In this document: piece by piece, positions 27,806 to 37,180 of the stretch
Position numbering within the stretch: the stretch's first letter is position 1
Layout: every line of letters starts with the position of its first letter
Origin: Blattabacterium sp. (Nauphoeta cinerea)
GTDB taxonomy: Bacteria > Bacteroidota > Bacteroidia > Flavobacteriales > Blattabacteriaceae
Direction of reading: 5' to 3'
NCBI RefSeq assembly: GCF_000471965.1
Contig: NC_022550.1
Span: 310,001-374,000, forward strand
Length of the DNA stretch: 64,000 nucleotides
The notes under the pieces: model-generated
The model's input: only the letters and a program-made list of their open reading frames with translations
Database searches by the model: none
What the model was told of the DNA's origin: nothing
Program-made: the position numbers and the translations under genes

Positions 27806-28606
27806 ATGTCTTATAATTTATTGAAAGGAAAAAAAGGGATTATATTTGGAGCTTTGGATGAGAATTCTATTGCTTGGAAGGTAGCAGTACGTGCTTATGA
27901 AGAAAAAGCATCTTTTGTATTAACCAACACACCAGCCTCTTTAAGAATAGGAAAAACTTATGAATTATCTCATCAAACAAAATCCATGGTGATTCCAGCA
28001 GATGCGACTTCCATACAAGATCTTGATATTTTATTTCAAAAAACATTAGATCATTTCGGAGGAAAAATAGATTTTTTATTACATTCTATAGCTATGTCTA
28101 TGAATATACGAAAGGGGTTAACTTATACTTCTTTAAACTATGAATTTTTAAGAAAAGGATGGGATATATCTGCTGTCTCTTACCATAAGATTATGCAAAC
28201 AGCTTGGAATCAAAAAGCTATGAATAAATGGGGTTCAATTGTAGCTATAACATATATTGCTTCTCAACGAAGTTTTCCACATTATGGAGATATGTCAGAT
28301 TATAAATCTTATTTAGAAAGTATTACACGTAATTTCGGCTATCATTGGGGAAAAAAAGAAAAAGTCCGGGTGAATACTGTATCACAGTCTCCTTGTATCA
28401 CACGAGCATCAAAAAACATTAAAGGTTTTGATCAACTTTTAATATTATCTGAAAAAATATCTCCGTTAGGAAACGCTTCCGCACAAGATTGCGCTAACTA
28501 TGTTATTACACTTTTTTCAGATTTAACAAGAAAAGTAACCATGCAAAATTTATATCATGATGGAGGGTTTTCTCATACGGGAATTTGTGAAGCTATGATT
28601 CCATAA
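27806..28606 (+). CDS. fabI: Enoyl-[acyl-carrier-protein] reductase (NADH)
   Basis: The last step of each fatty-acid elongation cycle. 266 residues of the short-chain dehydrogenase fold. The divergent nucleotide-binding start GALDENSIAW, HSIAMS, and the catalytic residues Tyr-x6-Lys in HYGDMSDYK match FabI (E. coli Tyr156 and Lys163). RVNTVSQSP and FSDLTRKVTMQNLYHDGG are typical of the Bacteroidetes form. It works on substrates carried by ACP, which the phosphopantetheinyl transferase at 58928 could activate. Confidence 0.93.
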   Translation: MSYNLLKGKKGIIFGALDENSIAWKVAVRAYEEKASFVLTNTPASLRIGKTYELSHQTKSMVIPADATSIQDLDILFQKTLDHFGGKIDFLLHSIAMSMNIRKGLTYTSLNYEFLRKGWDISAVSYHKIMQTAWNQKAMNKWGSIVAITYIASQRSFPHYGDMSDYKSYLESITRNFGYHWGKKEKVRVNTVSQSPCITRASKNIKGFDQLLILSEKISPLGNASAQDCANYVITLFSDLTRKVTMQNLYHDGGFSHTGICEAMIP

Positions 28607-28654
28607 AAAAATACATAACCTCATCCTGATGATTCAAATTTTAACGAAATATGT

Positions 28655-29308
28655 ATGAAAAAAATTATAGCTCCATCCTTATTTTCAGCCAATTTAGCTT
28701 TTTTATATCGTGATATAGAAATATTGAATAAAAGTGAGGCAGATTGGTTTCATATTGATATCATGGATACCTCTTTTGTTCCTAATATTTCTTTTGGTTT
28801 CTTGTTTACTAAATATATTAAAAAATATGCTAAAAAACCCATGGATGTACATTTAATGGCATTACAACCAGAACGTTATATAGATGAATTGAAATCTTGT
28901 GGCACTGATCATTTACATATTCATTATGAAGCTTGCATTCACTTAAACAGAACTATTTATTCTATTAAAAAAAATGGAATGAAGGTCGGAGTGGCTGTGA
29001 ATCCACATACTCCAATTTTTCTTTTACAAGACATTATTAATGATATAGATTTTGTTTTATTGATGAGTGTTAATCCTGGTTATAGTGGACAAAAATTCAT
29101 TCATAAAACATATCAAAAATTAGAAGATACTAAAAATTTAATATTAAAAAAAGATTCATCTGCTCTTATAGAAGTAGATGGAGGAATTAATTTGGAAAAC
29201 TATTCTTTATTATTCCAAAATGGAGCAGATATATTAGTGGCAGGAACCACCATTTTTTCTAACTCTAACCCAAAAGAAATTATTCATAGAATGAAATTAG
29301 GAAATTAA
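28655..29308 (+). CDS. rpe: Ribulose-phosphate 3-epimerase
   Basis: Interconverts ribulose 5-phosphate and xylulose 5-phosphate in the pentose phosphate pathway. 217-residue TIM barrel with APSLFSANLA, the metal-binding HIDIMDTSFVPN and DVHLM, MSVNPGYSGQKFI and the DGGIN phosphate region. All metal-site His and Asp residues are present. Ribulose 5-phosphate is also the substrate of RibB in this window. Confidence 0.96.
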   Translation: MKKIIAPSLFSANLAFLYRDIEILNKSEADWFHIDIMDTSFVPNISFGFLFTKYIKKYAKKPMDVHLMALQPERYIDELKSCGTDHLHIHYEACIHLNRTIYSIKKNGMKVGVAVNPHTPIFLLQDIINDIDFVLLMSVNPGYSGQKFIHKTYQKLEDTKNLILKKDSSALIEVDGGINLENYSLLFQNGADILVAGTTIFSNSNPKEIIHRMKLGN

Positions 29309-29316
29309 ACATGATT

Positions 29317-31140
29317 ATGATTTCTAAAGAAACTACAAAAAAAATACTTTCTGTTTCTTGTATAGAAGATGTTATTGGGGATTTTGTGGAATTAAAAAAG
29401 AGTGGGTTTAATTATAGAGGACTAAGTCCTTTTTCTAATGAAAAAACACCTTCTCTTATAGTTTCTCCTACGAAAAAAATATGGAAAGATTTTAGTTCTG
29501 GAAAAGGAGGAAATATTATCACTTTTCTTATGCAACATGAACATTTGACTTATGAGGAATCATTGTGTTTTCTTGCCAAGAAATATGATATCGAAATTAA
29601 TCATATAAACAATAAAAAATACCAAGATGAATATGAAAAATTATATTTGATACAAGATTATGCAAAACGTTTTTTTATTTATCAATTACATTTTACTAAA
29701 GAAGGACAAGAGAATGGTTTGAATTATTTAATTCAAAAAAGAGGTTTTGATGTAAAAATAATTCAAAAATTTGAATTAGGATATGCACCTATTTATTGCA
29801 AATTACTCACAGAAACTGCGTTAAAAAAAGGATTTAAAATACGGGATATCAAAAAATCTGGATTTACTGTTTTCAGAAACAATAATCATTTTTTTGATTG
29901 TTTTCGTCATCGTGTCATGTTCCCAATACATAATTTATCAGGTAAGGTTATAGGTTTTGGAGGTAGAAATCTTGATTCTAGATATTCTACTAAATATATC
30001 AATTCATCAGAAAGTAATATTTTTCAAAAAAGTAAAATTTTATATGGTTTATTTCAAGCTAAAAAAAATATTATCAAAGAAAATTTTTGCTATTTGGTGG
30101 AAGGATATACAGATGTTATTTCTTTACATCAATCTGGTATCAAAAATGTAGTTTCTTCTTCTGGGATTTCACTTACCGTAGATCAAATCCTATTGATAAG
30201 AAAATTTACAAAAAATATTGTTCTTTTTTATGATGGAGATCGTTCTGGAATTAAAGCTTCTTTAAGAGGAATTAATATGATCTTAGAACAAGAAATGAAT
30301 TTACGTATATTATTTCTTTCTAATGAAGAAGATCCAGATTTGATATCCCAAAAATATTCTGTTTCTCAACTCAGAGAGTTTGTATCAAAAAATAGTTACA
30401 ATTTTGTTTCCTTTAAACAAAAAATATATGAAAAATACCATAAAAATGACCCCATAAAAAAATCATTTTTAGTCAAAAATATTTTGAATAGTATTTCAAA
30501 AATATCTAATGTTATTCAAAAGGAATTATACCTGCAAGAGGCTTCCAAAGTATTAGATATTCGTAAAAAAATTTTGATTTCTGAATTACAGAGAATAAAC
30601 GAAAAAAATGTATCTAAGCTTAGTCCAGTTAAGGTTAAAGAAAATCTTACGTTTTTTCCAAAAAAAATAAACACTCTTCTTGTTATTGAAGAAGAATTAA
30701 TTCAATTGATTTTAAATTATGGAAATCAAATCATAAAAATAAAAGAATACAACACAACAGTTTTAGAAGAACTATTGCACGTTTTTAAATGCTGGAATTT
30801 TCGTTTTTCTTTGAAAAAAAATCAAGAAATTTTTGATAAAATTTGTTTACAAAAAAACGCAAAAGATTTATCAGATTATCAAAGAAAATTTTATTCATTA
30901 TCTAAATGGAATAAAAAAGGAATACAAGTTTCCTCTCAAAAGGATCACATCAATCAATATCTTCATGATATTTTATTGAGATATAAATCTTTATATATTT
31001 CTAAATTGATTCAAAAAGAAGTCATACATTATCATAATTCTCTTTCAAAAGAAAAAGTTAGAAAAGCTTTTATCAAAAAAATTATGCATTTAACAAATAT
31101 AAAAAATGAACTTCATAAAAAATTACATAGATATGTGTGA
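29317..31140 (+). CDS. dnaG: DNA primase
   Basis: Synthesises RNA primers for replication. About 607 residues. The N-terminal domain reads GLSPFSNEKTPSLIVSP and WKDFSSGKGGN, so the CxxH and CxxC zinc ligands of many primases (CPFH, CFGC) are replaced; I recall the same replacement in other Flavobacteriia. The RNA polymerase core and TOPRIM part follow with VEGYTDVISL and FYDGDRSGIKAS. The C-terminal helicase-binding region is present but diverged. ATGs at 29311 and 29317 are both possible; the second matches relatives better. Confidence 0.94.
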   Translation: MISKETTKKILSVSCIEDVIGDFVELKKSGFNYRGLSPFSNEKTPSLIVSPTKKIWKDFSSGKGGNIITFLMQHEHLTYEESLCFLAKKYDIEINHINNKKYQDEYEKLYLIQDYAKRFFIYQLHFTKEGQENGLNYLIQKRGFDVKIIQKFELGYAPIYCKLLTETALKKGFKIRDIKKSGFTVFRNNNHFFDCFRHRVMFPIHNLSGKVIGFGGRNLDSRYSTKYINSSESNIFQKSKILYGLFQAKKNIIKENFCYLVEGYTDVISLHQSGIKNVVSSSGISLTVDQILLIRKFTKNIVLFYDGDRSGIKASLRGINMILEQEMNLRILFLSNEEDPDLISQKYSVSQLREFVSKNSYNFVSFKQKIYEKYHKNDPIKKSFLVKNILNSISKISNVIQKELYLQEASKVLDIRKKILISELQRINEKNVSKLSPVKVKENLTFFPKKINTLLVIEEELIQLILNYGNQIIKIKEYNTTVLEELLHVFKCWNFRFSLKKNQEIFDKICLQKNAKDLSDYQRKFYSLSKWNKKGIQVSSQKDHINQYLHDILLRYKSLYISKLIQKEVIHYHNSLSKEKVRKAFIKKIMHLTNIKNELHKKLHRYV

Positions 31141-31224
31141 TTCTTTTTTTTAGATTATAATAGAAAAATTATTTTTTTCTTCTTTTAAGTTTTGGTAAAT
31201 TCGTGATATAAACACGTATAAAAA

Positions 31225-31863
31225 ATGAATACATTAATTTCAAAAAAAGCGCCCAATTTTACGGCTAGTGCGGTTTTAAATGGGAAAGATATTGTACAGA
31301 ATTTTACTTTAGAACAATTTAAAGGAAGTAAGTATGTTTTGCTTTTTTTTTATCCTAAAGATTTTACTTTTGTTTGTCCTACAGAAATATATGCATTTCA
31401 AGAAAAAATTAAGGATTTTGAAATGAGAAATGTACAAATTATTGCTATATCTACGGATACAGAACAATCTCATTGGGCTTGGCTCCAGATGCCAAAAGAA
31501 AAAGGTGGAATACATGGGGTTACTTACCCTATTGTTTCTGATATCAATAAAACTATATCTCATAACTATGGAGTATTGTCTGGGAATTGGATTTGCAATA
31601 ATGAAGGATTGAAGGCGACGGGAGAACTTGTTGCTTATAGAGGATTATTTTTAATAGATAAAGAAGGGATCATCAGACATCTTTTAATTAATGATTTTCC
31701 TTTAGGTAGAAATGTACATGAAGCTATTCGTATGATAGACGCCCTTCAACATAACGAAAAAAGTGGAGAAGTATGTCCGGCAAATTGGATAAAAGGAAAA
31801 ATAGCTATAAAAGCTAGTCATAGTGGAATTGAAGATTTTTTTTCATCCAAAAATAGATGTTGA
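31225..31863 (+). CDS. Typical 2-Cys peroxiredoxin (AhpC/Prx1 type)
   Basis: 212 residues. The peroxidatic Cys51 is in DFTFVCPTE and the resolving Cys184 in GEVCPANW, which makes it a typical 2-Cys enzyme reducing hydrogen peroxide and organic peroxides. No AhpF is in the window, so reduction by the thioredoxin at 1527 is the likely route. It overlaps mtaB by seven bases. The extra C-terminal tail ends in Cys212, two residues after SSKN. Confidence 0.93.
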   Translation: MNTLISKKAPNFTASAVLNGKDIVQNFTLEQFKGSKYVLLFFYPKDFTFVCPTEIYAFQEKIKDFEMRNVQIIAISTDTEQSHWAWLQMPKEKGGIHGVTYPIVSDINKTISHNYGVLSGNWICNNEGLKATGELVAYRGLFLIDKEGIIRHLLINDFPLGRNVHEAIRMIDALQHNEKSGEVCPANWIKGKIAIKASHSGIEDFFSSKNRC

Positions 31864-33170
31864 AAAAAAAAGTAGCATTTTATACTATGGGGTGTAAACT
31901 CAATTACGCAGAGACTTCTACCATAGCAAGAAAGTTTTCTAACTTGTATTATCAACATGTCCCTTTCAAAAGTTATGCAGATATTTATGTAATTAATAGT
32001 TGTTCTGTCACAAGAAATGCAGAAATTGAATTGAAGCATATTGTTCGTACTGTTAAAAATTCAAAAGCTTTTGTTGTAGCAATAGGATGTTATGCTCAAC
32101 TCAATCCTCAAGAAGTATCTTCTATTATTGGAGTAGATCTCGTTTTAGGTTATGAAGAAAAATTTAAAATCATAGATTATATTAATAGAGAATGGTTTTT
32201 GAAAAAAAAATATTATGCAAAGATTACTTCAAAAAAAACTTATTTTCCATCGTTTTCTGTTGGAGATAGAACACGTTCCTTTTTAAAAATACAGGATGGA
32301 TGTGATTATAAATGCAGTTATTGCATAATTCCTATGTCAAGAGGAGTCTCTCGTTCTGATAGTATAGAAAATATATTGAAAAATATTAGATTTCTTTTTA
32401 AAAAAGGAGTTAAAGAGATAGTGTTAACAGGTATCAATATAGGCGATTATGGAAAAAATGTATATGGAGAAAATAGACAATTATATACATTTTTTGATTT
32501 AATACAAGCTATAGATCAAATACAAGAGAAAGGGAGAATCCGTTTATCTTCTATAGAACCAAATTTGCTTAAAAATGAATGTATTGAATTTTTGTCTAAA
32601 AGTAAACATTTTGTCCCTCACTTTCATATCCCTTTACAGTCTGGGAGTAACGATATTTTGGTAAAAATGCATAGACGTTACAAATTAGAACTTTATAAAG
32701 AAAAAATAAAAAAAATTCGGGATTTAATGCCAGATGCTTATATAGGTTCAGATATTATTGTTGGTTTTCCTGGAGAAACACATAAACATTTTTTGGAAAC
32801 TTATCATTTTTTAAAAAAATTAGAAATTTCATCTTTACACATATTTACCTATTCTACTAGACCAAATACAAAATCTAGTACGATACAGGAAAATGTATCT
32901 AAAAAAATACAATGGAAACGGAATCAAATTTTGAGAGTCCTTTCAAGTAAGAAATATCGTTTTTTTTGTCAAAAACAAATTTATACTAAAAAAACCGTTT
33001 TATTCGAAAAGAATCATCATAATAAAGAATATTTATATGGATATACAGAAAATTATATTCGAACTAAGATATACTCATATAATTCTTCTATATATGAAAA
33101 TACATTACAAGATGTGTTAATTACAAAAATAGATAAAGATGGAATTATGATAGCCGAACCAATAAAATAA
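31857..33170 (+). CDS. mtaB: tRNA t6A37 methylthiotransferase MtaB
   Basis: A radical-SAM enzyme that adds a methylthio group to t6A at position 37 of tRNA. The N-terminal UPF0004 domain has three cluster cysteines (Cys13, Cys49, Cys78), the radical-SAM motif is CDYKCSYC (Cys149, 153, 156), and a TRAM-like C-terminal part follows. The GCKLNYAET start and length of 437 favour MtaB over MiaB or RimO. The gene overlaps the peroxiredoxin by seven bases, so its iron-sulphur clusters are made from a transcript that also encodes a peroxide scavenger. Confidence 0.9.
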   Translation: MLKKKVAFYTMGCKLNYAETSTIARKFSNLYYQHVPFKSYADIYVINSCSVTRNAEIELKHIVRTVKNSKAFVVAIGCYAQLNPQEVSSIIGVDLVLGYEEKFKIIDYINREWFLKKKYYAKITSKKTYFPSFSVGDRTRSFLKIQDGCDYKCSYCIIPMSRGVSRSDSIENILKNIRFLFKKGVKEIVLTGINIGDYGKNVYGENRQLYTFFDLIQAIDQIQEKGRIRLSSIEPNLLKNECIEFLSKSKHFVPHFHIPLQSGSNDILVKMHRRYKLELYKEKIKKIRDLMPDAYIGSDIIVGFPGETHKHFLETYHFLKKLEISSLHIFTYSTRPNTKSSTIQENVSKKIQWKRNQILRVLSSKKYRFFCQKQIYTKKTVLFEKNHHNKEYLYGYTENYIRTKIYSYNSSIYENTLQDVLITKIDKDGIMIAEPIK

Positions 33171-33186
33171 ATTCAAAATACAATTT

Positions 33187-33900
33187 TTAGGTCGTATTTA
33201 TATTGATAAATTCCACATCAAAAATTTCTTGAAAAGATTTTTTCACCATATGTTTAACCTCTTGAAAAGAAATATCATTTTTTTTCAATTCTTTTTTTAA
33301 AGAAGTTACTTCTTGATCGTAAATTCCACAAGGAACAATATGATTAAAATACTGTAAATCTGTATTTACATTTAAAGCAAATCCATGCATGGTCACCCAA
33401 CGACTCATTCTAATTCCTATTGCACATATTTTTCTTGATTTTACGTTTTTTACATTCTTCAACCAAACTCCAGTTTTTCCTTTTTCTCGTTCTCCCTTTA
33501 TTTCATAATTTTTCCATAAAAAATGAATAATTACTTCTTCTAAAAGACGAAGATATTTATGAATATCTGTAAAAAAATAATCCATATTTAAGATAGGATA
33601 TCCTATCAATTGACCGGGCCCATGGTAAGTGATGTCACCTCCTCTATCTGTTTGATAAAAAGAAACATTTATTTTTTTTAAAAAATCTGACGAAACTAAC
33701 AAATGTTTATCTTTTTTTCCATTTTTTCCTATAGTATATACATGAGGATGCTCTACAAAGAGAAAATATCCTGCTTTTTGAACAGATATATTATTTATTT
33801 TTTCTTGTATAATGTTATCAAATAATATTTTCTGATATTTCCAAGTTTTTTTATATTCCTTTTTTCCTAAATCTTCGAAAAAAAGTATTTTTTTTTTCAT
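33187..33900 (-). CDS. lipB: Octanoyl-[ACP]:protein octanoyltransferase
   Basis: Transfers octanoate from ACP to lipoyl domains, the first step of lipoate synthesis. 237 residues with the RGGDITYHGPGQLIGYPI signature, the catalytic Lys in KICAIGIR, and the catalytic Cys in VPCGI. The gene starts with an A10 run directly after the ATG (33888-33897), but the frame is intact. It is divergent from lysS with 69 bases between the starts. Confidence 0.94.
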   Translation of the reverse strand: MKKKILFFEDLGKKEYKKTWKYQKILFDNIIQEKINNISVQKAGYFLFVEHPHVYTIGKNGKKDKHLLVSSDFLKKINVSFYQTDRGGDITYHGPGQLIGYPILNMDYFFTDIHKYLRLLEEVIIHFLWKNYEIKGEREKGKTGVWLKNVKNVKSRKICAIGIRMSRWVTMHGFALNVNTDLQYFNHIVPCGIYDQEVTSLKKELKKNDISFQEVKHMVKKSFQEIFDVEFININTT

Positions 33901-33931
33901 AACTAAACTAAAATTTATATAATATAAAAAA

Positions 33932-33945
33932 CAAATGTACCTTCG
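33932..33945. promoter_or_regulatory. Overlapping divergent -7-like boxes for lipB and lysS
   Basis: On the minus strand, TACATTTG (33939-33932) matches TAnnTTTG and faces lipB. On the plus strand, TACCTTCG (33938-33945) is one base off the consensus and faces lysS. Neither has a good TTTG at the -33 distance. The overlap would make the two promoters mutually exclusive if both are used. Confidence 0.3.
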
Positions 33946-33969
33946 TTTGATTCAATTCGTTTGTTTCGT

Positions 33970-35490
33970 ATGAGGGACCTAACCTATTTATCAGAACAAC
34001 AAATTATACGAAGAAAAAAACTAGATAAACTGAAATTATTGGGAATTAATCCTTATCCATCAGAAGAATATGTTATAACTACTACCATTTATAATATACG
34101 AAAAAATTTCACGGAAAAAGAAACTATAAGCATAGCTGGACGGTTAATGCGTTTACGTATTTTAGGAAAAGCTTCTTTTGGAGAGATTAAAGATCATACG
34201 GGTTGTATGCAAATATATTTTACTCAGGATCATTTATTTTTATCTTCGAATCAAATAATAAAAAAAGAGGACGCTTACAATATTTTTTTAAAAAAACTTA
34301 TAGATATAGGAGATATTATTGGAGTCAAAGGTCTTTTATTTAAAACAAAAATGAATGAAATGACCATACATGTTCATAAATTTACTTTATTGTCCAAATC
34401 TATACGACCCTTACCACAAGTAAAAATAGATAGAAATAAAAAAATATATGATTCTTTTTCCAATACGGAACAACGTTATCGGATGCGTTATGTAGATCTT
34501 ATTGTCAATGATCATGTAAAAGAAATTTTTTTAAAACGGACTCGCATCATCCAAAAAATCAGAGATTTTTTGGATGATAAAGGATATTTAGAAGTAGATA
34601 CACCTATTTTGCAATCTATTCCTGGAGGAGCTATAGCTCGTCCTTTTGAAACATATCATAATACATTGGGAATTCCATTGTATTTACGTATAGCTAATGA
34701 ACTTTATTTGAAAAGACTGATTGTTGGTGGATTTCATGGTGTATATGAATTTTCTAGAAATTTCAGAAACGAAGGGATGGATCGTATTCATAATCCAGAA
34801 TTTACTGTATTAGAACTTTATGTTGCTTATAAAGATTATTACTGGATGATGAATTTTACAGAAAAATTGATGAAATGTATTTGGAATCAATTTCAAGAAA
34901 AAGATACTCATCATATGAATTTTAAAACTCCTTTTCCTCGTATCCCCATATTAGATTCTATTAAAAAATATACAGGATTTGATCTGATCGAAATGGAAAA
35001 AGAAGAGTTAAGAAAAGTTTGTCAAAAATTGCATATAGAAGAAAACATAAAAATGAGTAAAGCTAAATTGATTGAAAACATTTTTGAAGAAAAATGTGAA
35101 AAAAATTACATTCATCCTACTTTTATTATTGATTATCCTGTAGAAATGAGTCCTTTAACCAAAAGACATCGTTATAAAAAAAATTTATCAGAACGTTTTG
35201 AACTCATTATAAATGGACAAGAAATTGCGAATGCTTATTCAGAACTTAATGATCCGATCGACCAACTTAATCGTTTACGAGAACAAATAAAATTATCTGA
35301 AAGAAATACAAAAGATGAATCTATATCTCTTGATCAAGATTTTATACGTGCTTTAGAATTCGGGATGCCTCCTACTGCAGGGATTGGAATAGGAATCGAT
35401 CGTTTAGTAATGTTATTAACTCAAAAAAAATCAATTCAAGAAGTTTTACTTTTTCCACAAATGCGTCCAGAAAAAAGAGTAAAAAAATGA
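33970..35490 (+). CDS. lysS: Lysyl-tRNA synthetase (class II)
   Basis: About 506 residues. The N-terminal OB-fold anticodon-binding domain spans residues 45-160. The class II motif 2 reads FSRNFRNEGMDRIHNPEFT, with PGGAIARPF nearby, and motif 3 is GIGIGIDRLVML. The ATG at 33970 is chosen over a TTG three codons earlier. Relatives are often longer by about 60 residues, but no catalytic part is missing. Confidence 0.96.
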   Translation: MRDLTYLSEQQIIRRKKLDKLKLLGINPYPSEEYVITTTIYNIRKNFTEKETISIAGRLMRLRILGKASFGEIKDHTGCMQIYFTQDHLFLSSNQIIKKEDAYNIFLKKLIDIGDIIGVKGLLFKTKMNEMTIHVHKFTLLSKSIRPLPQVKIDRNKKIYDSFSNTEQRYRMRYVDLIVNDHVKEIFLKRTRIIQKIRDFLDDKGYLEVDTPILQSIPGGAIARPFETYHNTLGIPLYLRIANELYLKRLIVGGFHGVYEFSRNFRNEGMDRIHNPEFTVLELYVAYKDYYWMMNFTEKLMKCIWNQFQEKDTHHMNFKTPFPRIPILDSIKKYTGFDLIEMEKEELRKVCQKLHIEENIKMSKAKLIENIFEEKCEKNYIHPTFIIDYPVEMSPLTKRHRYKKNLSERFELIINGQEIANAYSELNDPIDQLNRLREQIKLSERNTKDESISLDQDFIRALEFGMPPTAGIGIGIDRLVMLLTQKKSIQEVLLFPQMRPEKRVKK

Positions 35491-35494
35491 ATAA

Positions 35495-36451
35495 TTACAA
35501 TCCTAATACTTTTAATCCATTTATTGTTGCAATTTTCACTAAATGATCTATATCATAATAATGGCAAGCTTCCAACATCACTCGTAGTTCTATCCATAAA
35601 TTTCCATCAGAAAAAGGTTTGTATATGTCGCAAATGTTGTCCGTACCAAAAGCCACTGTAATTCCTTCAGGAACCATTTCATCCACTGGAGTGATAGAAT
35701 TATGGCTAGGAGTTAAACGTTCACTTCTGGTATGATCTATCCAAGCAATAGGGCAAGATATTACCATTAAATCTGCTTTTTTCATTAATTTGTATATTTT
35801 ATAACGATAATCTCTAACATGCGCCGCTAAAGAAATACTATGTATAGCTACTACTTTTCCTTGCATTCCATATTCAATCGTTTTTATTGCTAGTTTTTCA
35901 GTTTCTTTTTCTTCACTCGTATTAAATTGATCTACATGTACATGCACAATTTTTCCTTTTTTTTTAGCTGTTTGTAATAAAATATCTAGATGTTCATCTT
36001 CTTTTCCATGATCTGTAGCGGGTAATCCACCAATAATATCTACGAATTCTATTGATTTATCAAACCAATATTTTGACTTTTTATCCAATACGCCTTTAAG
36101 AACTTGATTTGCAAAACAAATATGAATATAATTTCCATAATTATTTTTCAGTTTTTTAGCCGCCTTCAAGGCACGATCTTCAATAATTTCATCTACATCA
36201 ATAAAGGAACATAAAGCTTGTGTTCCTTGCATTAAAAAATATTCTAATGCTTTTTCCATACGGATATAAATGTCTTCTTCTGTAGCTAAACGTTTCATTT
36301 CATCAACCAGGTACCATTTTTTTTTAAGAGGAAAATAAGAATATTTAAAATTCTCTTGTGTGAGAGTATAAGCTCTATCTAAGTGAGCATGAGCATTTAC
36401 CCATCCACCTTTTTGTTTCACTTTTTCTACAAAAATTTTTTTAGTATTCAT
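35495..36451 (-). CDS. Amidohydrolase of the cytosine deaminase group
   Basis: A 318-residue metal-dependent hydrolase with a TIM-barrel layout. HAHLD (residues 21-25) gives the first two metal His, HVHVDQ the third, AIHSIS the fourth, and FGTDN the metal Asp. Order and spacing match E. coli CodA, but the catalytic Glu that follows His214-Cys-Asp in CodA is Gln here (HVDQ). The small beta-sandwich domain at both ends of CodA (about 420 residues) is mostly missing. Cytosine deamination is therefore uncertain; another cyclic amide or amine could be the substrate. It precedes no pyrimidine gene and starts 16 bases after rsmG. Confidence 0.72.
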   Translation of the reverse strand: MNTKKIFVEKVKQKGGWVNAHAHLDRAYTLTQENFKYSYFPLKKKWYLVDEMKRLATEEDIYIRMEKALEYFLMQGTQALCSFIDVDEIIEDRALKAAKKLKNNYGNYIHICFANQVLKGVLDKKSKYWFDKSIEFVDIIGGLPATDHGKEDEHLDILLQTAKKKGKIVHVHVDQFNTSEEKETEKLAIKTIEYGMQGKVVAIHSISLAAHVRDYRYKIYKLMKKADLMVISCPIAWIDHTRSERLTPSHNSITPVDEMVPEGITVAFGTDNICDIYKPFSDGNLWIELRVMLEACHYYDIDHLVKIATINGLKVLGL

Positions 36452-36467
36452 TTTTAATCAATTTCTA

Positions 36468-37088
36468 TTAAATGTTGGAAATCCAAATAACTTTTTTAGT
36501 TATAAAAAATGGTTCGTCAAAATAATGATTTAAAGGATATTCTATTGCATGAGGAAACTTTTTTAATTCATCATAAATATTTCCTCCTTTTAGATATAAA
36601 GCTCCATTTTTTATTCTATAATTGGATTTGTATTTAAATTTATCTTTTATCCAATTATGGATAATATCTATTTTGTTTACAGCTCGAGTAACTACAAAAT
36701 CAAATTTTATTTCCAATTTTTCTGCACGTGTCCAAATAGGATACACATTTTTTAAATGAAGATCACATATGATTTTTTCTATAATCTTAATTTTTTTTCT
36801 AATAGAATCTACTAATATAAATTTTGTATGAGGAAAAACTATAGATAAAGGAATTCCAGGAAATCCTCCTCCTGTCCCTAAATCCATAACATATGATCCA
36901 GGATAAAAAGAAAATACTTTAGCAATTCCTAAACAAAAAAGGACGTGTTGTTGATAAAAATCTTGAAATGTTTTTCTAGAAACTAAATTTACATATACAT
37001 TCCAATATGCATATAAATTTTTTAAAGAGGACAATTTGTAAATTTGTCGATCCAATAGATTTGGAAAATATTTTTTAATTAATTCCAT
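36468..37088 (-). CDS. rsmG: 16S rRNA (guanine-527-N7)-methyltransferase
   Basis: 206 residues, normal length. The SAM-binding motif is DLGTGGGFPGIPLSI, followed by LVDSIRKKI and the TRAVNK segment that corresponds to the conserved VTARA region. It methylates G527 in the decoding centre of the 30S subunit. First gene of a two-gene minus-strand unit with the amidohydrolase; divergent from the aminotransferase at 37181. Confidence 0.94.
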   Translation of the reverse strand: MELIKKYFPNLLDRQIYKLSSLKNLYAYWNVYVNLVSRKTFQDFYQQHVLFCLGIAKVFSFYPGSYVMDLGTGGGFPGIPLSIVFPHTKFILVDSIRKKIKIIEKIICDLHLKNVYPIWTRAEKLEIKFDFVVTRAVNKIDIIHNWIKDKFKYKSNYRIKNGALYLKGGNIYDELKKFPHAIEYPLNHYFDEPFFITKKVIWISNI

Positions 37089-37123
37089 ATTAATGGATAA
37101 ATAAATTTATGACCAAATTTATT

Positions 37124-37131
37124 TAGATTTG
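37124..37131 (+). promoter_or_regulatory. Candidate -7 box for the aspC-type aminotransferase
   Basis: TAGATTTG, a full match to the Bacteroidetes TAnnTTTG box, 49 bases before the ATG at 37181. No TTTG at the expected -33 position, so support is partial. Confidence 0.35.
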
Positions 37132-37180
37132 CAATCATTTCAATCAAATCATTCAATAAATTAACAATAAATATTATGAT

